The notes: generated from the sequence alone by a model not told the origin. Shown: positions 18,440 through 28,072, counted from the stretch's first letter. The stretch is 64,000 bases of DNA from Flavobacterium hydrophilum (GCF_003202405.1 NZ_QJHL01000004.1:62001-126000), one strand, 5' to 3'. A program made the numbers and translations.

Positions 18440-20008
18440 ATGTTACACCATTTTAAATACAAAATAATGGCGATTGTCATTCTGATTTCGGCTTTGAACA
18501 GCGGTTGTAAATCGGTTGCGGGGCATTCTAAGAAAGGAACTTCTGTTGTTTTGAAAGCCGATAATTTTAAGCATTATGTGGATTATTTCAACACGATGGA
18601 AGATGAGAATTTGAAATTTGCGATTCCGAATGACAGTGCGTGGGCGTGGATGGAAAAGAATGTTCCGTTGTTTGAATGTCCACAGCAGAATTTTGAGGAA
18701 ATCTATTATTATCGTTGGTGGACGGCTCGAAAACACATCAAGAAAACGCCACTTGGTTTCGGAATTACGGAGTTTTTAGTAGATCGTTCGTATGCCGATA
18801 AATACAATTTGATTGCTTGTGCAGTGGGGCATCACATCAATGAATTTCGCTGGGTTCACGATCCGCAGTATATTGAACAGGATGTCAAAATTTGGTACCG
18901 TGGCAATGAAGGAAAACCGATGAACAAATTGTATAAATTCAGTAGTTGGACAGCTGATGCTTTGTACAATCGTTATTTGGTGAATAAGGATGAAAAATTC
19001 TTATTGGATATGTACCCGGATATGGTTGCGGATTATGCGGTTTGGGAAAAAGACCGTCAGCGTAAAGATGGCTTGTTTTGGCAACACGATGTAAAGGACG
19101 GAATGGAAGAATCGTTGAGTGGCGGAAGAAAAGTACAAAATGCAAGGCCAACGATTAACAGTTATATGTATGGAAATGCCGTGGCGATTTCGAAAATGGC
19201 ATTGATGAAAGGCGACAAAGAAGTGGAGGCAAAATTTAAAGCCAAAGCCGATGTTTTGCAACAATTGGTGGAAACGAAATTATGGAATCCGAAAAGTGAA
19301 TTCTTTGAAACGTTTACCGAAAAAGATACGCTGGCTCAGGTAAGAGAGGCGATTGGATTTATTCCGTGGTATTTTAATCTGCCACAAAAAGACAAAGGTT
19401 TTGAAAAAGCCTGGGAACAGATTAAGGATGAAAAAGGGTTTTCGGCGCCTTTTGGTTTGACAACGGCAGAACGCAGAAGTCCGCGTTTTAGAACTCACGG
19501 AACCGGAACCTGTGAATGGGACGGAGCAATTTGGCCTTTCGCGAGTTCACAGACTTTGACTGCTTTGGCGAATGTTTTGAATAATTACAATCAAACTTTA
19601 GTTGCTAAAACGGATTATTTCAAACAAATGGATTTGTATGTGCAGTCGCAATATTACAGAGGTAAACCTTATATTGGAGAATATCTGGACGAAACAACCG
19701 GTTATTGGCTGATGGGCGACAAAGAAAGAAGTCGTTATTACAACCATTCGACTTTTAACGATTTGATGATTACGGGACTGGTTGGTTTACGCCCGAGAGC
19801 AGATGAAAAAATTGAAGTAAATCCGTTGATTCCACAGGAAAAATGGGATTGGTTTTGTCTGGATAATGTGTTATATCACGGGAATATTATCACGATTCTT
19901 TGGGATAAAACTGGGGAGAAATATAAGAAAGGAAAAGGTTTTAGGATTTTTAAAAATGGAAAGGAAATTGCGGTTTCAGAAAAATTGGAGAAATTAGTTT
20001 CTGAGTAA
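18440..20008 (+). CDS. Lipoprotein glycoside hydrolase, MGH1/GH63-like (alpha/alpha)6 type
   Basis: ATG at 18440 gives 522 residues; an upstream TTG at 18434 is less likely. The N terminus (A-L-N-S-G-C-K-S) fits a lipoprotein signal with a surface-type +2/+3 K-S. The body is alpha-helical with aromatic motifs Y-Y-Y-R-W-W-T-A-R-K-H, G-I-T-E-F-L, V-G-H-H-I-N-E-F-R-W and C-E-W-D-G-A-I-W-P-F near the C terminus, the pattern of MGH1-like six-hairpin glycosidases. RG-II degraders use such a barrel (GH142) as a beta-L-arabinofuranosidase; I suspect, but cannot show, that this is a stand-alone relative. It sits between GH95 and a second GH78. Fold-level call is moderate and substrate unknown. Confidence 0.65.
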   Translation: MLHHFKYKIMAIVILISALNSGCKSVAGHSKKGTSVVLKADNFKHYVDYFNTMEDENLKFAIPNDSAWAWMEKNVPLFECPQQNFEEIYYYRWWTARKHIKKTPLGFGITEFLVDRSYADKYNLIACAVGHHINEFRWVHDPQYIEQDVKIWYRGNEGKPMNKLYKFSSWTADALYNRYLVNKDEKFLLDMYPDMVADYAVWEKDRQRKDGLFWQHDVKDGMEESLSGGRKVQNARPTINSYMYGNAVAISKMALMKGDKEVEAKFKAKADVLQQLVETKLWNPKSEFFETFTEKDTLAQVREAIGFIPWYFNLPQKDKGFEKAWEQIKDEKGFSAPFGLTTAERRSPRFRTHGTGTCEWDGAIWPFASSQTLTALANVLNNYNQTLVAKTDYFKQMDLYVQSQYYRGKPYIGEYLDETTGYWLMGDKERSRYYNHSTFNDLMITGLVGLRPRADEKIEVNPLIPQEKWDWFCLDNVLYHGNIITILWDKTGEKYKKGKGFRIFKNGKEIAVSEKLEKLVSE

Positions 20009-20028
20009 CTTTGTATTAAAATTTTTCT

Positions 20029-20103
20029 CGCAGATTTGGCAGATATAGCGGATTTATTTTGAGTAAAAAAGATAATCTGCCGAATCTGCAAAATCTGCGA
20101 GAA
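20029..20103. repeat. Inverted AATCTGC periodic words before the second GH78
   Basis: The left half reads CTCGCAGATTTGGCAGAT and the right half has AATCTGCCG, AATCTGCAA, AATCTGCGA, three units of exactly 9 nt. The two halves are mutually complementary, and the array ends 17 bp before the start codon. Confidence 0.65.
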
Positions 20104-20120
20104 CAAAAAATAAAAATAAA

Positions 20121-22871
20121 ATGAAAAAGTTTTTTTTACATGTTACATTAATTATTACACTTTTTACATTTTCGGCGCAAGCCCAAAACAAAATCAGTGT
20201 AACCAATCTGCAATGCGAAATGCTGAACAATCCGGAAGGAATTGATGTGGTTCAGCCTCGTTTGAGCTGGCAGATAAAGTCGGATGTGAATGATGTAAAG
20301 CAAACCGCCTATCAAATTATGGTCGCTTCTACTTTGGAAAATCTGAATGCGGACAAAGCTGATTTATGGGATAGCGGAAAAGTAACAAGCAACAAATCTG
20401 TCAATATAATTTACAACGGAAAAAAGCTGGGAGACCGACAAAATGCGTTTTGGAAAGTAACTGTTTTTACGAATAAAGGCGAAATCAAATCGACGGAAAA
20501 TGCCCATTTTAGCATCGGGATTTTAACCTATGCCGACTGGAAATCGACCCGCTGGATTGGCTATGAAAAATTATCGAAAGATGATAGCGTTTCTCAGTAT
20601 TCCAGATTGTCTGCGCGTTATTTGCGAAAAGAAATCAATCTGAAAAAACAAGTCAAATCTGCCAAAGTGTACATAATGGGAATGGGCTTATACGAGCTGT
20701 ACATTAACGGAAATAAAATTGGTGATCAGGTTTTGGCACCCGTTCCGACAGATTATACCAAAAACGTAAAATACAATGTTTTTGATGTGACTTCGCAATT
20801 GAAAGAAGGCAAAAATATGCTGGGAACAATTTTAGGAAATGGACGTTTTTTTGCGATGCGTCAGGATTACAAACCGTATAAAATCAAGTCATTTGGTTTC
20901 CCGAAAATGGCGTTGCAGTTATTTGTCGAATATACCGATGGAAGCAAAGACATCATCCGAACAGACGACACCTGGAAATTAACTACTGACGGGCCAATTT
21001 TGTCCAACAACGAATACGACGGCGAAGAATACGATGCCCGTAAGGAAATGAAAGGCTGGGCTACGACCAGTTTTGATGATAAAAATTGGGTAAATGCAAG
21101 ATACGTTCAGGAACCGGGTGGTTTTTATGAAGCACAGATGATGCCGAATATGAAAATAATGGGCGACGTAAAACCAATTTCCATAAAAGCGACTGCCAAA
21201 GGAACATATATTTTGGATATGGGTCAGAATATGGTGGGTTGGCTGCAACTGAAAGTAAAAGGGAAAAGCGGTGACCAAATCACGATGAAATTTGCCGAAT
21301 CTTTGCAGGCTGATGGTTCGCTGTACATTGCCAATTTGCGTGATGCCAAAACTACTGATGTTTACACTTTGAAAGGCGAAGGCGAAGAAATTTGGGAACC
21401 CCGTTTTATATTTCACGGATTTCGATTTGTAGAAATTTCAGGTTTTCCGACTAAACCAACTTTGGATAATTTCGTTGGAAAAGTGGTGTATGATGATATC
21501 AAAACCACCGGAACTTTCGAATCTTCAGATGCGACGATGAACCATATTTTTAAAAATGCCTGGTGGGGAATCAGTGGAAATTACAAAGGAATGCCAATCG
21601 ACTGTCCACAGCGAAATGAGCGTCAGCCGTGGTTGGGGGATAGAACAACAGGAGCTTATGGTGAAAGTTTCTTATTCGACAACCAGACTTTGTATGCCAA
21701 ATGGCTGGATGATATTAAATATTCACAAACTCAGGATGGTGGATTGCCAGATGTGGCACCGGCTTTTTGGCGTTATTATGGCGATAATGTGACCTGGCCG
21801 GGAACGTATATCACAGTGGGCGATATGCTGTACCAACAATTTGGTGATGCAGAAGTGATTAAAAAACAATATCCGTCTATGAAAAAATGGATGGTGTATA
21901 TGGAAGAAAATTATTTGCAAAATGATTTAATGGACAAGGACAAATACGGTGATTGGTGCGTTCCGCCGGAATCACTAGAATTGATTCGTTCCAAAGACCC
22001 TGCGCGTTTGACGGATGGACAATTGTTGTCGAGTGCGTTTTATTATCAGCTTTTGACTATTATGAAAAAGTTTGCCGTAATCGCAAATGCAGATGCTGAT
22101 ATTGCACATTATGATGATTTGACAACAAGAATCAAAAAAGCATTCAACGCCAAATTTTTAAATACGGAGAAAAATTACTACGCCAATAATACGGTAACGG
22201 CAAACGTATTGCCTCTGGCTTTCGGTCTGGTTCCTGAAAACTTAATTGACAAGGTTTTCCAAAATATGGTACACGAAGTTGAGGTAACTAAAAACGGCCA
22301 TATCAGTACAGGTGTAATCGGAACGCAATTTTTGATGCGTACGCTGACGAACTTTGGAAGAGGAGATTTGGCCTATAAACTGGCTTCCAACAAAACCTAT
22401 CCAAGTTGGGGATATATGGTTGAAAACGGAGCCACCACCATTTGGGAATTATGGAACGGAAACACCGCTGACCCAACTATGAATTCACAAAATCACGTAA
22501 TGCTTTTGGGTGATTTACTGATTTGGTATTACGAAAATATGGCGGGAATCAAGAGTAATCCTGAAACTCCGGGTTTCAAACAAATCATTATGAAGCCTGA
22601 TTTCAATGCGGGACTGACTTTTGTAAACGCGTCTTACGAATCTATTTACGGACTGATTAAAAGCGACTGGAAGAAAACCAAAAACACTTTAGAATGGAAA
22701 ATTACCATTCCGGCCAATTCATCGGCTGTGGTGTATTTGCCAACAGAGAATGCTTCATCAGTAACGGTAAATAAGCAAAAACTGGCTCAATTTTCTTCTT
22801 CTTATAAAACCGAAAAGAACAACATTGTCCTGACTTTAGAATCGGGTTCGTATGTTTTGAATGTGAAGTAA
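20121..22871 (+). CDS. Alpha-L-rhamnosidase, GH78 (second copy)
   Basis: 916 residues, signal peptide ~1-21. It shows the same GH78 layout as the gene at 11333 (L-Q-C-E-M-L-N-N-P...P-R-L-S-W-Q-I, then I-Y-I-N-G-N-K-I-G-like sandwich, D-M-G-Q-N-M-V-G-W) but carries the classical catalytic motif D-C-P-Q-R-N-E-R-Q-P-W-L-G-D, unlike the R-E-K-L-G-W variant of the other. The two are therefore distinct paralogues, not a recent tandem duplication, and likely cut different rhamnosyl linkages. The C-terminal half holds the (alpha/alpha)6 barrel with W-G-Y-M-V-E-N-G-A-T-T-I-W-E-L-W-N, a conserved GH78 segment with the second catalytic Glu. The start lies behind an A-rich stretch. Family call very strong. 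Confidence 0.93.
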   Translation: MKKFFLHVTLIITLFTFSAQAQNKISVTNLQCEMLNNPEGIDVVQPRLSWQIKSDVNDVKQTAYQIMVASTLENLNADKADLWDSGKVTSNKSVNIIYNGKKLGDRQNAFWKVTVFTNKGEIKSTENAHFSIGILTYADWKSTRWIGYEKLSKDDSVSQYSRLSARYLRKEINLKKQVKSAKVYIMGMGLYELYINGNKIGDQVLAPVPTDYTKNVKYNVFDVTSQLKEGKNMLGTILGNGRFFAMRQDYKPYKIKSFGFPKMALQLFVEYTDGSKDIIRTDDTWKLTTDGPILSNNEYDGEEYDARKEMKGWATTSFDDKNWVNARYVQEPGGFYEAQMMPNMKIMGDVKPISIKATAKGTYILDMGQNMVGWLQLKVKGKSGDQITMKFAESLQADGSLYIANLRDAKTTDVYTLKGEGEEIWEPRFIFHGFRFVEISGFPTKPTLDNFVGKVVYDDIKTTGTFESSDATMNHIFKNAWWGISGNYKGMPIDCPQRNERQPWLGDRTTGAYGESFLFDNQTLYAKWLDDIKYSQTQDGGLPDVAPAFWRYYGDNVTWPGTYITVGDMLYQQFGDAEVIKKQYPSMKKWMVYMEENYLQNDLMDKDKYGDWCVPPESLELIRSKDPARLTDGQLLSSAFYYQLLTIMKKFAVIANADADIAHYDDLTTRIKKAFNAKFLNTEKNYYANNTVTANVLPLAFGLVPENLIDKVFQNMVHEVEVTKNGHISTGVIGTQFLMRTLTNFGRGDLAYKLASNKTYPSWGYMVENGATTIWELWNGNTADPTMNSQNHVMLLGDLLIWYYENMAGIKSNPETPGFKQIIMKPDFNAGLTFVNASYESIYGLIKSDWKKTKNTLEWKITIPANSSAVVYLPTENASSVTVNKQKLAQFSSSYKTEKNNIVLTLESGSYVLNVK

Positions 22872-23007
22872 AATGCCCATTAAAACAGGACGGTACAGGT
22901 TACTTGGCTGTTTTTTTAGTGTTATTTTTACACTTAATAAGTTTTTGCATTCGGATATTTATATAATGCATTGAAAATAAACGATATAATATTTTAAAAT
23001 ATAAATA

Positions 23008-24156
23008 ATGAAATTGAAACATATAATAATTGCTTTTTTTGGACTGCTGCTTTTAGGGAGCTGTAAATCTGCTTTGGAAAAAAAGACATGGAAAGAAGGA
23101 ATTTTGGTAGATGAATTTATTTACGAAAAAGCGCCTTATCCGTCCTGCCACTCCGTAACGATTGTGGAAGCAACCAATGGAGATTTGGTTTCGGCCTGGT
23201 TTGGAGGGTCACACGAAAGACATCCGGATGTTTGTATTTATTCGGCCATAAAACCAAAAGGAAGCGACAAATGGGGTGAACCCATTAAGGTTGCAGATGG
23301 TGTGATGAAAGACGGGACAAGATTTCCAACGTGGAATCCTGTTTTGTACCAAATTCCTGGAGGCGATTTGATGCTGTTTTATAAAATTGGACCAAAACCA
23401 TCTGAGTGGTGGGGCGTTTACAGAACGTCTTCTGATGGTGGAAAAACCTGGTCTGATAAAATCGATATGCCCAGTAAAGATTTTCTGGGTCCAATCAAAA
23501 ACAAGCCTGTTTTATTGAGTAACGGAACAGTATTGCTTCCGTCAAGTACAGAAGGAAATGGCTGGCATTTACGAATGGAATCCACTCCTGATTTCGGAAA
23601 AACATGGGTGATGGACGATACCATTTCAAGAGGAAAACAAAAAATCAATGCTATTCAGCCAAGTATTCTGTTTCATAAAGATGGAAGCATTCAGGCAATT
23701 GGAAGAACCAAAAACAGAGCAATTTTCAGCACTTTTTCTAAAGACAACGGAAAAACCTGGTCGGAGTTAGAACTAATTGGTTTGCCAAACAACAACTCTG
23801 GAACAGATGCCGTAACATTGAAAAATGGAAAACATTTATTAGTTTACAACCACGTTTTGCCTCCTGGAAATGAAGCCAAAGGACCAAGAACTCCTTTAAA
23901 TCTTTCTATTTCTGATGACGGAATCAACTGGAGCGCTGTATTGGTTTTAGAAGATTCAAAAATCAGTCAATATTCCTATCCATCGATAATTCAAAGTTCA
24001 GACGGAATGGTGCATATCGTTTATACCTGGAGAAGACAAAAACTGAAATATGTAAAAATCGATCCGAGTAAACTGGTAGCACTTCCTATCAAAAACGGAA
24101 TCTGGCCAGGACAAGAAGGTGTCGAAGTGAAAGCTGTGAAGGCTGAAGAAGAGTAA
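23008..24156 (+). CDS. Sialidase-family (BNR) propeller lipoprotein
   Basis: 382 residues with a lipoprotein signal (L-L-L-L-G-S-C-K-S, Cys near residue 19). Asp-box repeats T-S-S-D-G-G-K-T-W, P-D-F-G-K-T-W, S-K-D-N-G-K-T-W and S-D-D-G-I-N-W mark a six-bladed sialidase-like propeller (BNR_2 type). The W-F-G-G-S-H-E-R-H-P-D-V motif near the front is typical of the exo-sialidase-like group that accompanies rhamnosidases in Bacteroidota, few of which have a proven substrate. Being a lipoprotein it is probably on the outer membrane. It is not obviously related in sequence to the 624-residue propeller at 9364. Propeller call firm; activity unknown. Confidence 0.72.
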   Translation: MKLKHIIIAFFGLLLLGSCKSALEKKTWKEGILVDEFIYEKAPYPSCHSVTIVEATNGDLVSAWFGGSHERHPDVCIYSAIKPKGSDKWGEPIKVADGVMKDGTRFPTWNPVLYQIPGGDLMLFYKIGPKPSEWWGVYRTSSDGGKTWSDKIDMPSKDFLGPIKNKPVLLSNGTVLLPSSTEGNGWHLRMESTPDFGKTWVMDDTISRGKQKINAIQPSILFHKDGSIQAIGRTKNRAIFSTFSKDNGKTWSELELIGLPNNNSGTDAVTLKNGKHLLVYNHVLPPGNEAKGPRTPLNLSISDDGINWSAVLVLEDSKISQYSYPSIIQSSDGMVHIVYTWRRQKLKYVKIDPSKLVALPIKNGIWPGQEGVEVKAVKAEEE

Positions 24157-24162
24157 AATCTC

Positions 24163-24278
24163 CATAATCAGCTAAATCTGCGGGAAAAATTACTCTCGCA
24201 GATTTGCTCCGCCTGTTCGCTATCGCTCGGGTGGCAGATTTAGCAGATTCTTTTTTAATCTGTGATAATAAAAACTAA
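24163..24278. repeat. AATCTGC word element carrying an inserted GC-rich module
   Basis: Words AATCTGCGGG and CTCGCAGATTT are in inverse order around a short A-rich gap. The second half is split by a 30-nt GC-rich module (CTCCGCCTGTTCGCTATCGC onward) before GCAGATTTAGCAGATT continues, as if one repeat had been inserted into another. Confidence 0.55.
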
Positions 24279-24283
24279 TAAAT

Positions 24284-25174
24284 ATGAAGTTAACTTGTTT
24301 TAAAAGATTTTCGATTATTGCACTAATTGTTGCTTTATCGGGAACAATGAATATTACAGTTTCTGCACAATCCAAAAAGCAAAAATACAAAGTAGCTGTT
24401 TGCGACTGGATGATTTTAAAAAGACAAAAACTCGGTGCCTTCGGTCTGGCAAGCGAAATAAAAGCAGACGGAATCGAGCTGGATATGGGTGGTTTGGGCA
24501 AAAGACCAACCTTTGACAGCAAATTAGGTGATCCAATCGAAAGACAAAAGTTTCTGGATAAGTCTAAAGAAACGGGTGTTGGAATCAGTTCTATCGCTAT
24601 GTCCGGATTTTATGCACAATCCTTTGCCAAAAGAGATTCCATCACATTGATGATTAATGATTGTGTGGCAACAATGAAAAATATGAAGGTGAAAGTGGCC
24701 TATCTTCCATTGGGAACAGAAAGCGACTTGACTAAAAACCCGGAATTACGCCCAATCATTATTGAAAGATTAAAATGGGCAGGTAAACAAGTCGGTAAAA
24801 TAGGAGGAGTAATCGCAATCGAAACCTCATTAAATGCCACAGAAGAGAAAAAACTATTGGAAGAAATTGGCTGTAAACACATCAAAAGCTCTTTCAATTT
24901 TGCCAATGCAGTTGACAACGGAAGAGATATTGCAACCGAATTAAAGATTTTAGGAAAAAAATACTTGGCTCAGATTCACGCCTCAACAACAGATACTGTG
25001 TGGCTTGAAAACGATAAAAATGTCGATATGCCAAAAATCAAAAAAGCGCTGGACGAAATGAAATGGAGTGGCTGGCTGATCGTAGAACGTTCCCGCGACG
25101 TAACGCAGGTACATAACGTAAAAGCCAATTATGGAGCCAATGTAGCGTATTTGAAGAAAATTTTTCAGAATTAA
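24284..25174 (+). CDS. Exported xylose-isomerase-like TIM barrel (sugar isomerase/epimerase family)
   Basis: 296 residues with an N-terminal signal peptide (hydrophobic ~9-24, ending V-S-A-Q near 29). The body has the AP-endonuclease-2/xylose isomerase-like pattern: V-C-D-W-M-I, A-D-G-I-E-L-D-M-G-G, I-S-S-I-A-M, a metal-ligand-like A-I-E-T-S, Q-I-H-A-S and L-I-V-E-R-S. Members act as isomerases, epimerases or hydratases on keto-sugars. A periplasmic location is unusual for a phosphate-sugar enzyme and suggests a free-sugar substrate. Exported relatives take part in the 3-keto-glycoside route of glycan cleavage; no partner dehydrogenase or DUF1080 protein is in this window. Fold call secure, reaction unknown. 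Confidence 0.75.
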   Translation: MKLTCFKRFSIIALIVALSGTMNITVSAQSKKQKYKVAVCDWMILKRQKLGAFGLASEIKADGIELDMGGLGKRPTFDSKLGDPIERQKFLDKSKETGVGISSIAMSGFYAQSFAKRDSITLMINDCVATMKNMKVKVAYLPLGTESDLTKNPELRPIIIERLKWAGKQVGKIGGVIAIETSLNATEEKKLLEEIGCKHIKSSFNFANAVDNGRDIATELKILGKKYLAQIHASTTDTVWLENDKNVDMPKIKKALDEMKWSGWLIVERSRDVTQVHNVKANYGANVAYLKKIFQN

Positions 25175-25180
25175 AATAAA

Positions 25181-25322
25181 AAAATCTGCTAAATCTGCAG
25201 AATCTGCGTGAGAAAAATTAGCACGCAGATTTAAAAAGATTCAAGCAGATTCTTAACAGATTTTTTAATCTGTGACAAAAACAAATACGATTATAATTTG
25301 CGAAAATTTGCGCAATTTGTGG
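25181..25322. repeat. Mixed AATCTGC / AATTTGCG periodic word arrays
   Basis: An inverted AATCTGC array (25181-25282) is followed by AATTTGCGAAAATTTGCGC and AATTTGTGG (25294-25322). The second array ends 17 bp before the start codon of the next gene. Confidence 0.6.
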
Positions 25323-25339
25323 TCAAAAAATAAAAAACA

Positions 25340-28072
25340 ATGAAATATTTAAGCTTACTTTTTTTAGGACTATACGCCACTTTTGCAACAGCACAAAACA
25401 TCACCATTGTTCGTGATGCCAATGCGCCAAGAGCGAAATATGGATCCGAAAAACTATCAGAAACCGCAACATCCAAAGGATTCAAAATAACTTTTGCAGA
25501 CAAAGTACCAAAAAAATCAAAAAACAAAGTAATCGTTATTGGCGAAAAAGGAACCGATTTCTGGAAGCAAAATTCCAAAACGGCTAAAATCGACGATAGC
25601 CAATTAACCAAGAAAGAAGGCTTTCAAATCCGTACGCAAAAAAACATCATTTTCATTGAAGGAACCGATGCAACCGGAGCGTTGTACGGAGCTTTGGAAT
25701 TGGCAGACCGAATCAAAACTTCCGGTGAAATTCCATCAGAAATAAATATCGAAGACAGTCCTGAAATGGTTTTGAGAGGCGCCTGTATCGGAATGCAAAA
25801 ACCGGTTTATCTTCCGGGAAGGGACGTTTACGAATATCCGTATACACCAGAAACTTTTCCTTGGTTTTACGATAAAAAGCTTTGGACAAAGTATCTGGAT
25901 ATGATGGTCGAAAACCGAATGAACTCTTTGTATTTATGGAACGGACATCCGTTTGCTTCTTTGGTAAAACTTAAAGACTATCCGTTTGCGGTAGAAGTAA
26001 GCGACGAAGATTTCAAAAAGAACGAAGAAATCTATAAATACCTAACCGTAGAAGCCAACAAAAGAGGAATCTGGGTGATTCAGATGTTCTACAACATCAT
26101 TGTTTCCAAACCATTTGCAGAACATTACAACATCAAAACACAGGATCGTTCAAGGCCAATTACACCTTTGCTTTCGGATTATACCAGAAAATCAATTGCG
26201 GCTTTCATCGAAAAATATCCAAATGTAGGATTATTAGTTTGTCTTGGAGAAGCGATCAATACAGTAGATGACGACGTAGAATGGTTTACCAAAACCATCA
26301 TTCCAGGCGTTCAGGACGGATTAAAAGCTTTAGGGAGAACAGACGAACCACCAATTATTCTACGTTCTCACGATACCGACGGACCTTTGGTAATGGAAAA
26401 ATCACTTCCGTTATACAAAAATCTGTACACAGAAAGCAAATACACCGGAGAATCGCTGACGACTTACACACCAGGCGGACCTTGGGGCGAAACACACAAA
26501 CAGTTGAGTGCTCTTAAGTCAATTCATATCGAAAACGTTCACATTTTGGCGAATCTGGAGCCTTTCCGTTATGGATCGCCAGACTTTATCCAGAAAACGG
26601 TAAAAGCGATGCACAGCGTTCACGGTGCCAATGCATTGCATTTATATCCTCAGGCTTCCTATTGGGACTGGCCTTATTCTGCAGATAAATTGGCTGATGG
26701 AAAGCGATTGCTGGAAATGGATCGCGACTGGATTTGGTATAAAGCCTGGGCAAGATACGCCTGGGACAGCAAAAGAGACCGAAATGAAGAGATTAAATAT
26801 TGGGACAAAGATTTGGCTAATAAATACGGAACCGACTTAGAAGGCGCCAATAACATTTTAAAAGCCTACGAAGAAACCGGAGAAATTGCCCCGAAAACCT
26901 TAAGACGTTTCGGAATCACCGAAGGAAACCGTCAGACTTTATTATTAGGAATGTTCGAAAGTCAGTTGGTCAACCCATCAAAATGGCGTGTCTATCCCGG
27001 ATTCCACGAATCGTGCGGACCCGCAGGAGAATTACTTTTGGAATACGCCAAGAAAGAGTGGAACAAAGAACCACATTCAGGGGAATTGCCAACACAGATT
27101 ATTGCCGAAATCACCCAACACGGAAAATTAGCCGTTGAAGCCATCGATAAAGCCGAGGCCAGCGTAACCAAAGACAAAGAAGAATTCCTGCGTCTTAAAA
27201 ACGATGTACATTGCTACAAAGCCTTCGCAGATTTCTTTTCAGAGAAAGTAAAAACCGCATTGTTGGTGTTGCGATACAGTTATTCAAACGACATTGCCGA
27301 TTTGGATAAAGCCCTTCCGCATCTCGAAAAAAGCATCGAATATTATGAAAAATTGGTCAATTTAACCAAAGACCATTATTTATATGCTAACAGTATGCAG
27401 ACCGCGCAACGCCGAATCCCGATTGGCGGAGACGATGGTAACAACAAAACCTGGGCAGAATTATTGCCACATTACGAAAGAGAATTGGTCAATTTCAAAC
27501 GAAATCTGGATTTGCTGAAATCATCAAAAGATGGTAAAGTTGTAACTAAAGAAGGCAAGCCGTGGAAAACTGCTGAGGTAACTTTGCTAAGTGAAAGCAA
27601 AGGAACTTACGCTGTAAAAAACGGAACAAAAGTGTATGGAACGCCAATTTCGGAACTGACAAAAATAGCTCCCGAACTGCAAAACCTAAAAGGAATTGCA
27701 TTCGATGAAGCATCACAAAACGAAAACGGAACGCACCTGAAATTCAAAAATACCAAAGCCGTAAAACTGGTAGCTGGTTATTTTAATTCCGATCAGAAAA
27801 GATTTTTATTCCCGCCAAGTTTGGAAACTGATGCGTCCGGAAATGCCCACGGTCAGGCCGAAGTAATTCTGGCAAGTGCGATGAATTTGAAGGAATTGCC
27901 ACGAATCAACATTCACACCTACACCTTTCAGCCGGGCGAAAACAAGCTCGATTTAGGCAAAGGTAGAGTCCTGATTTTAGGCTTCATCGATGCGGATCAA
28001 ACCATCACAACCCGTGATGTCGGTTACATAGATGCAGGCGAAAAAGGCGCGGTAGACTGGTTGTTCTATTAA
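25340..28072 (+). CDS. Large exported glycoside hydrolase with GH20/GH67/GH115-like architecture
   Basis: 910 residues, signal peptide ~1-19. Residues ~20-150 have the alpha/beta domain that precedes the barrel in GH20, GH67 and GH115 enzymes (V-I-V-I-G-E-K-G, then G-T-D-A-T-G-A-L-Y-G-A-L-E-L-A-D-R-I). A TIM barrel follows (~150-480; N-R-M-N-S-L-Y-L-W-N-G-H-P-F, L-V-C-L-G-E-A-I-N-T, Y-W-D-W-P-Y-S-A-D-K), then a helical domain and a beta tail. Glu in C-L-G-E-A and acidic residues of the A-N-L-E-P-F strand are candidate catalytic groups. Uronic-acid-cleaving enzymes share this layout, suiting pectin, but a substrate cannot be named. Confidence 0.6.
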   Translation: MKYLSLLFLGLYATFATAQNITIVRDANAPRAKYGSEKLSETATSKGFKITFADKVPKKSKNKVIVIGEKGTDFWKQNSKTAKIDDSQLTKKEGFQIRTQKNIIFIEGTDATGALYGALELADRIKTSGEIPSEINIEDSPEMVLRGACIGMQKPVYLPGRDVYEYPYTPETFPWFYDKKLWTKYLDMMVENRMNSLYLWNGHPFASLVKLKDYPFAVEVSDEDFKKNEEIYKYLTVEANKRGIWVIQMFYNIIVSKPFAEHYNIKTQDRSRPITPLLSDYTRKSIAAFIEKYPNVGLLVCLGEAINTVDDDVEWFTKTIIPGVQDGLKALGRTDEPPIILRSHDTDGPLVMEKSLPLYKNLYTESKYTGESLTTYTPGGPWGETHKQLSALKSIHIENVHILANLEPFRYGSPDFIQKTVKAMHSVHGANALHLYPQASYWDWPYSADKLADGKRLLEMDRDWIWYKAWARYAWDSKRDRNEEIKYWDKDLANKYGTDLEGANNILKAYEETGEIAPKTLRRFGITEGNRQTLLLGMFESQLVNPSKWRVYPGFHESCGPAGELLLEYAKKEWNKEPHSGELPTQIIAEITQHGKLAVEAIDKAEASVTKDKEEFLRLKNDVHCYKAFADFFSEKVKTALLVLRYSYSNDIADLDKALPHLEKSIEYYEKLVNLTKDHYLYANSMQTAQRRIPIGGDDGNNKTWAELLPHYERELVNFKRNLDLLKSSKDGKVVTKEGKPWKTAEVTLLSESKGTYAVKNGTKVYGTPISELTKIAPELQNLKGIAFDEASQNENGTHLKFKNTKAVKLVAGYFNSDQKRFLFPPSLETDASGNAHGQAEVILASAMNLKELPRINIHTYTFQPGENKLDLGKGRVLILGFIDADQTITTRDVGYIDAGEKGAVDWLFY

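Noticed and set aside
20979..21416. 145-codon minus-strand open frame in the second GH78 gene
   Set aside because: Antisense to a fully conserved GH78 coding sequence, without motif or start context.
22872..23007. Possible terminator after the second GH78 gene (ACAG...CTGT with T-run)
   Set aside because: Only a 4-bp stem with a long loop; too weak to list.
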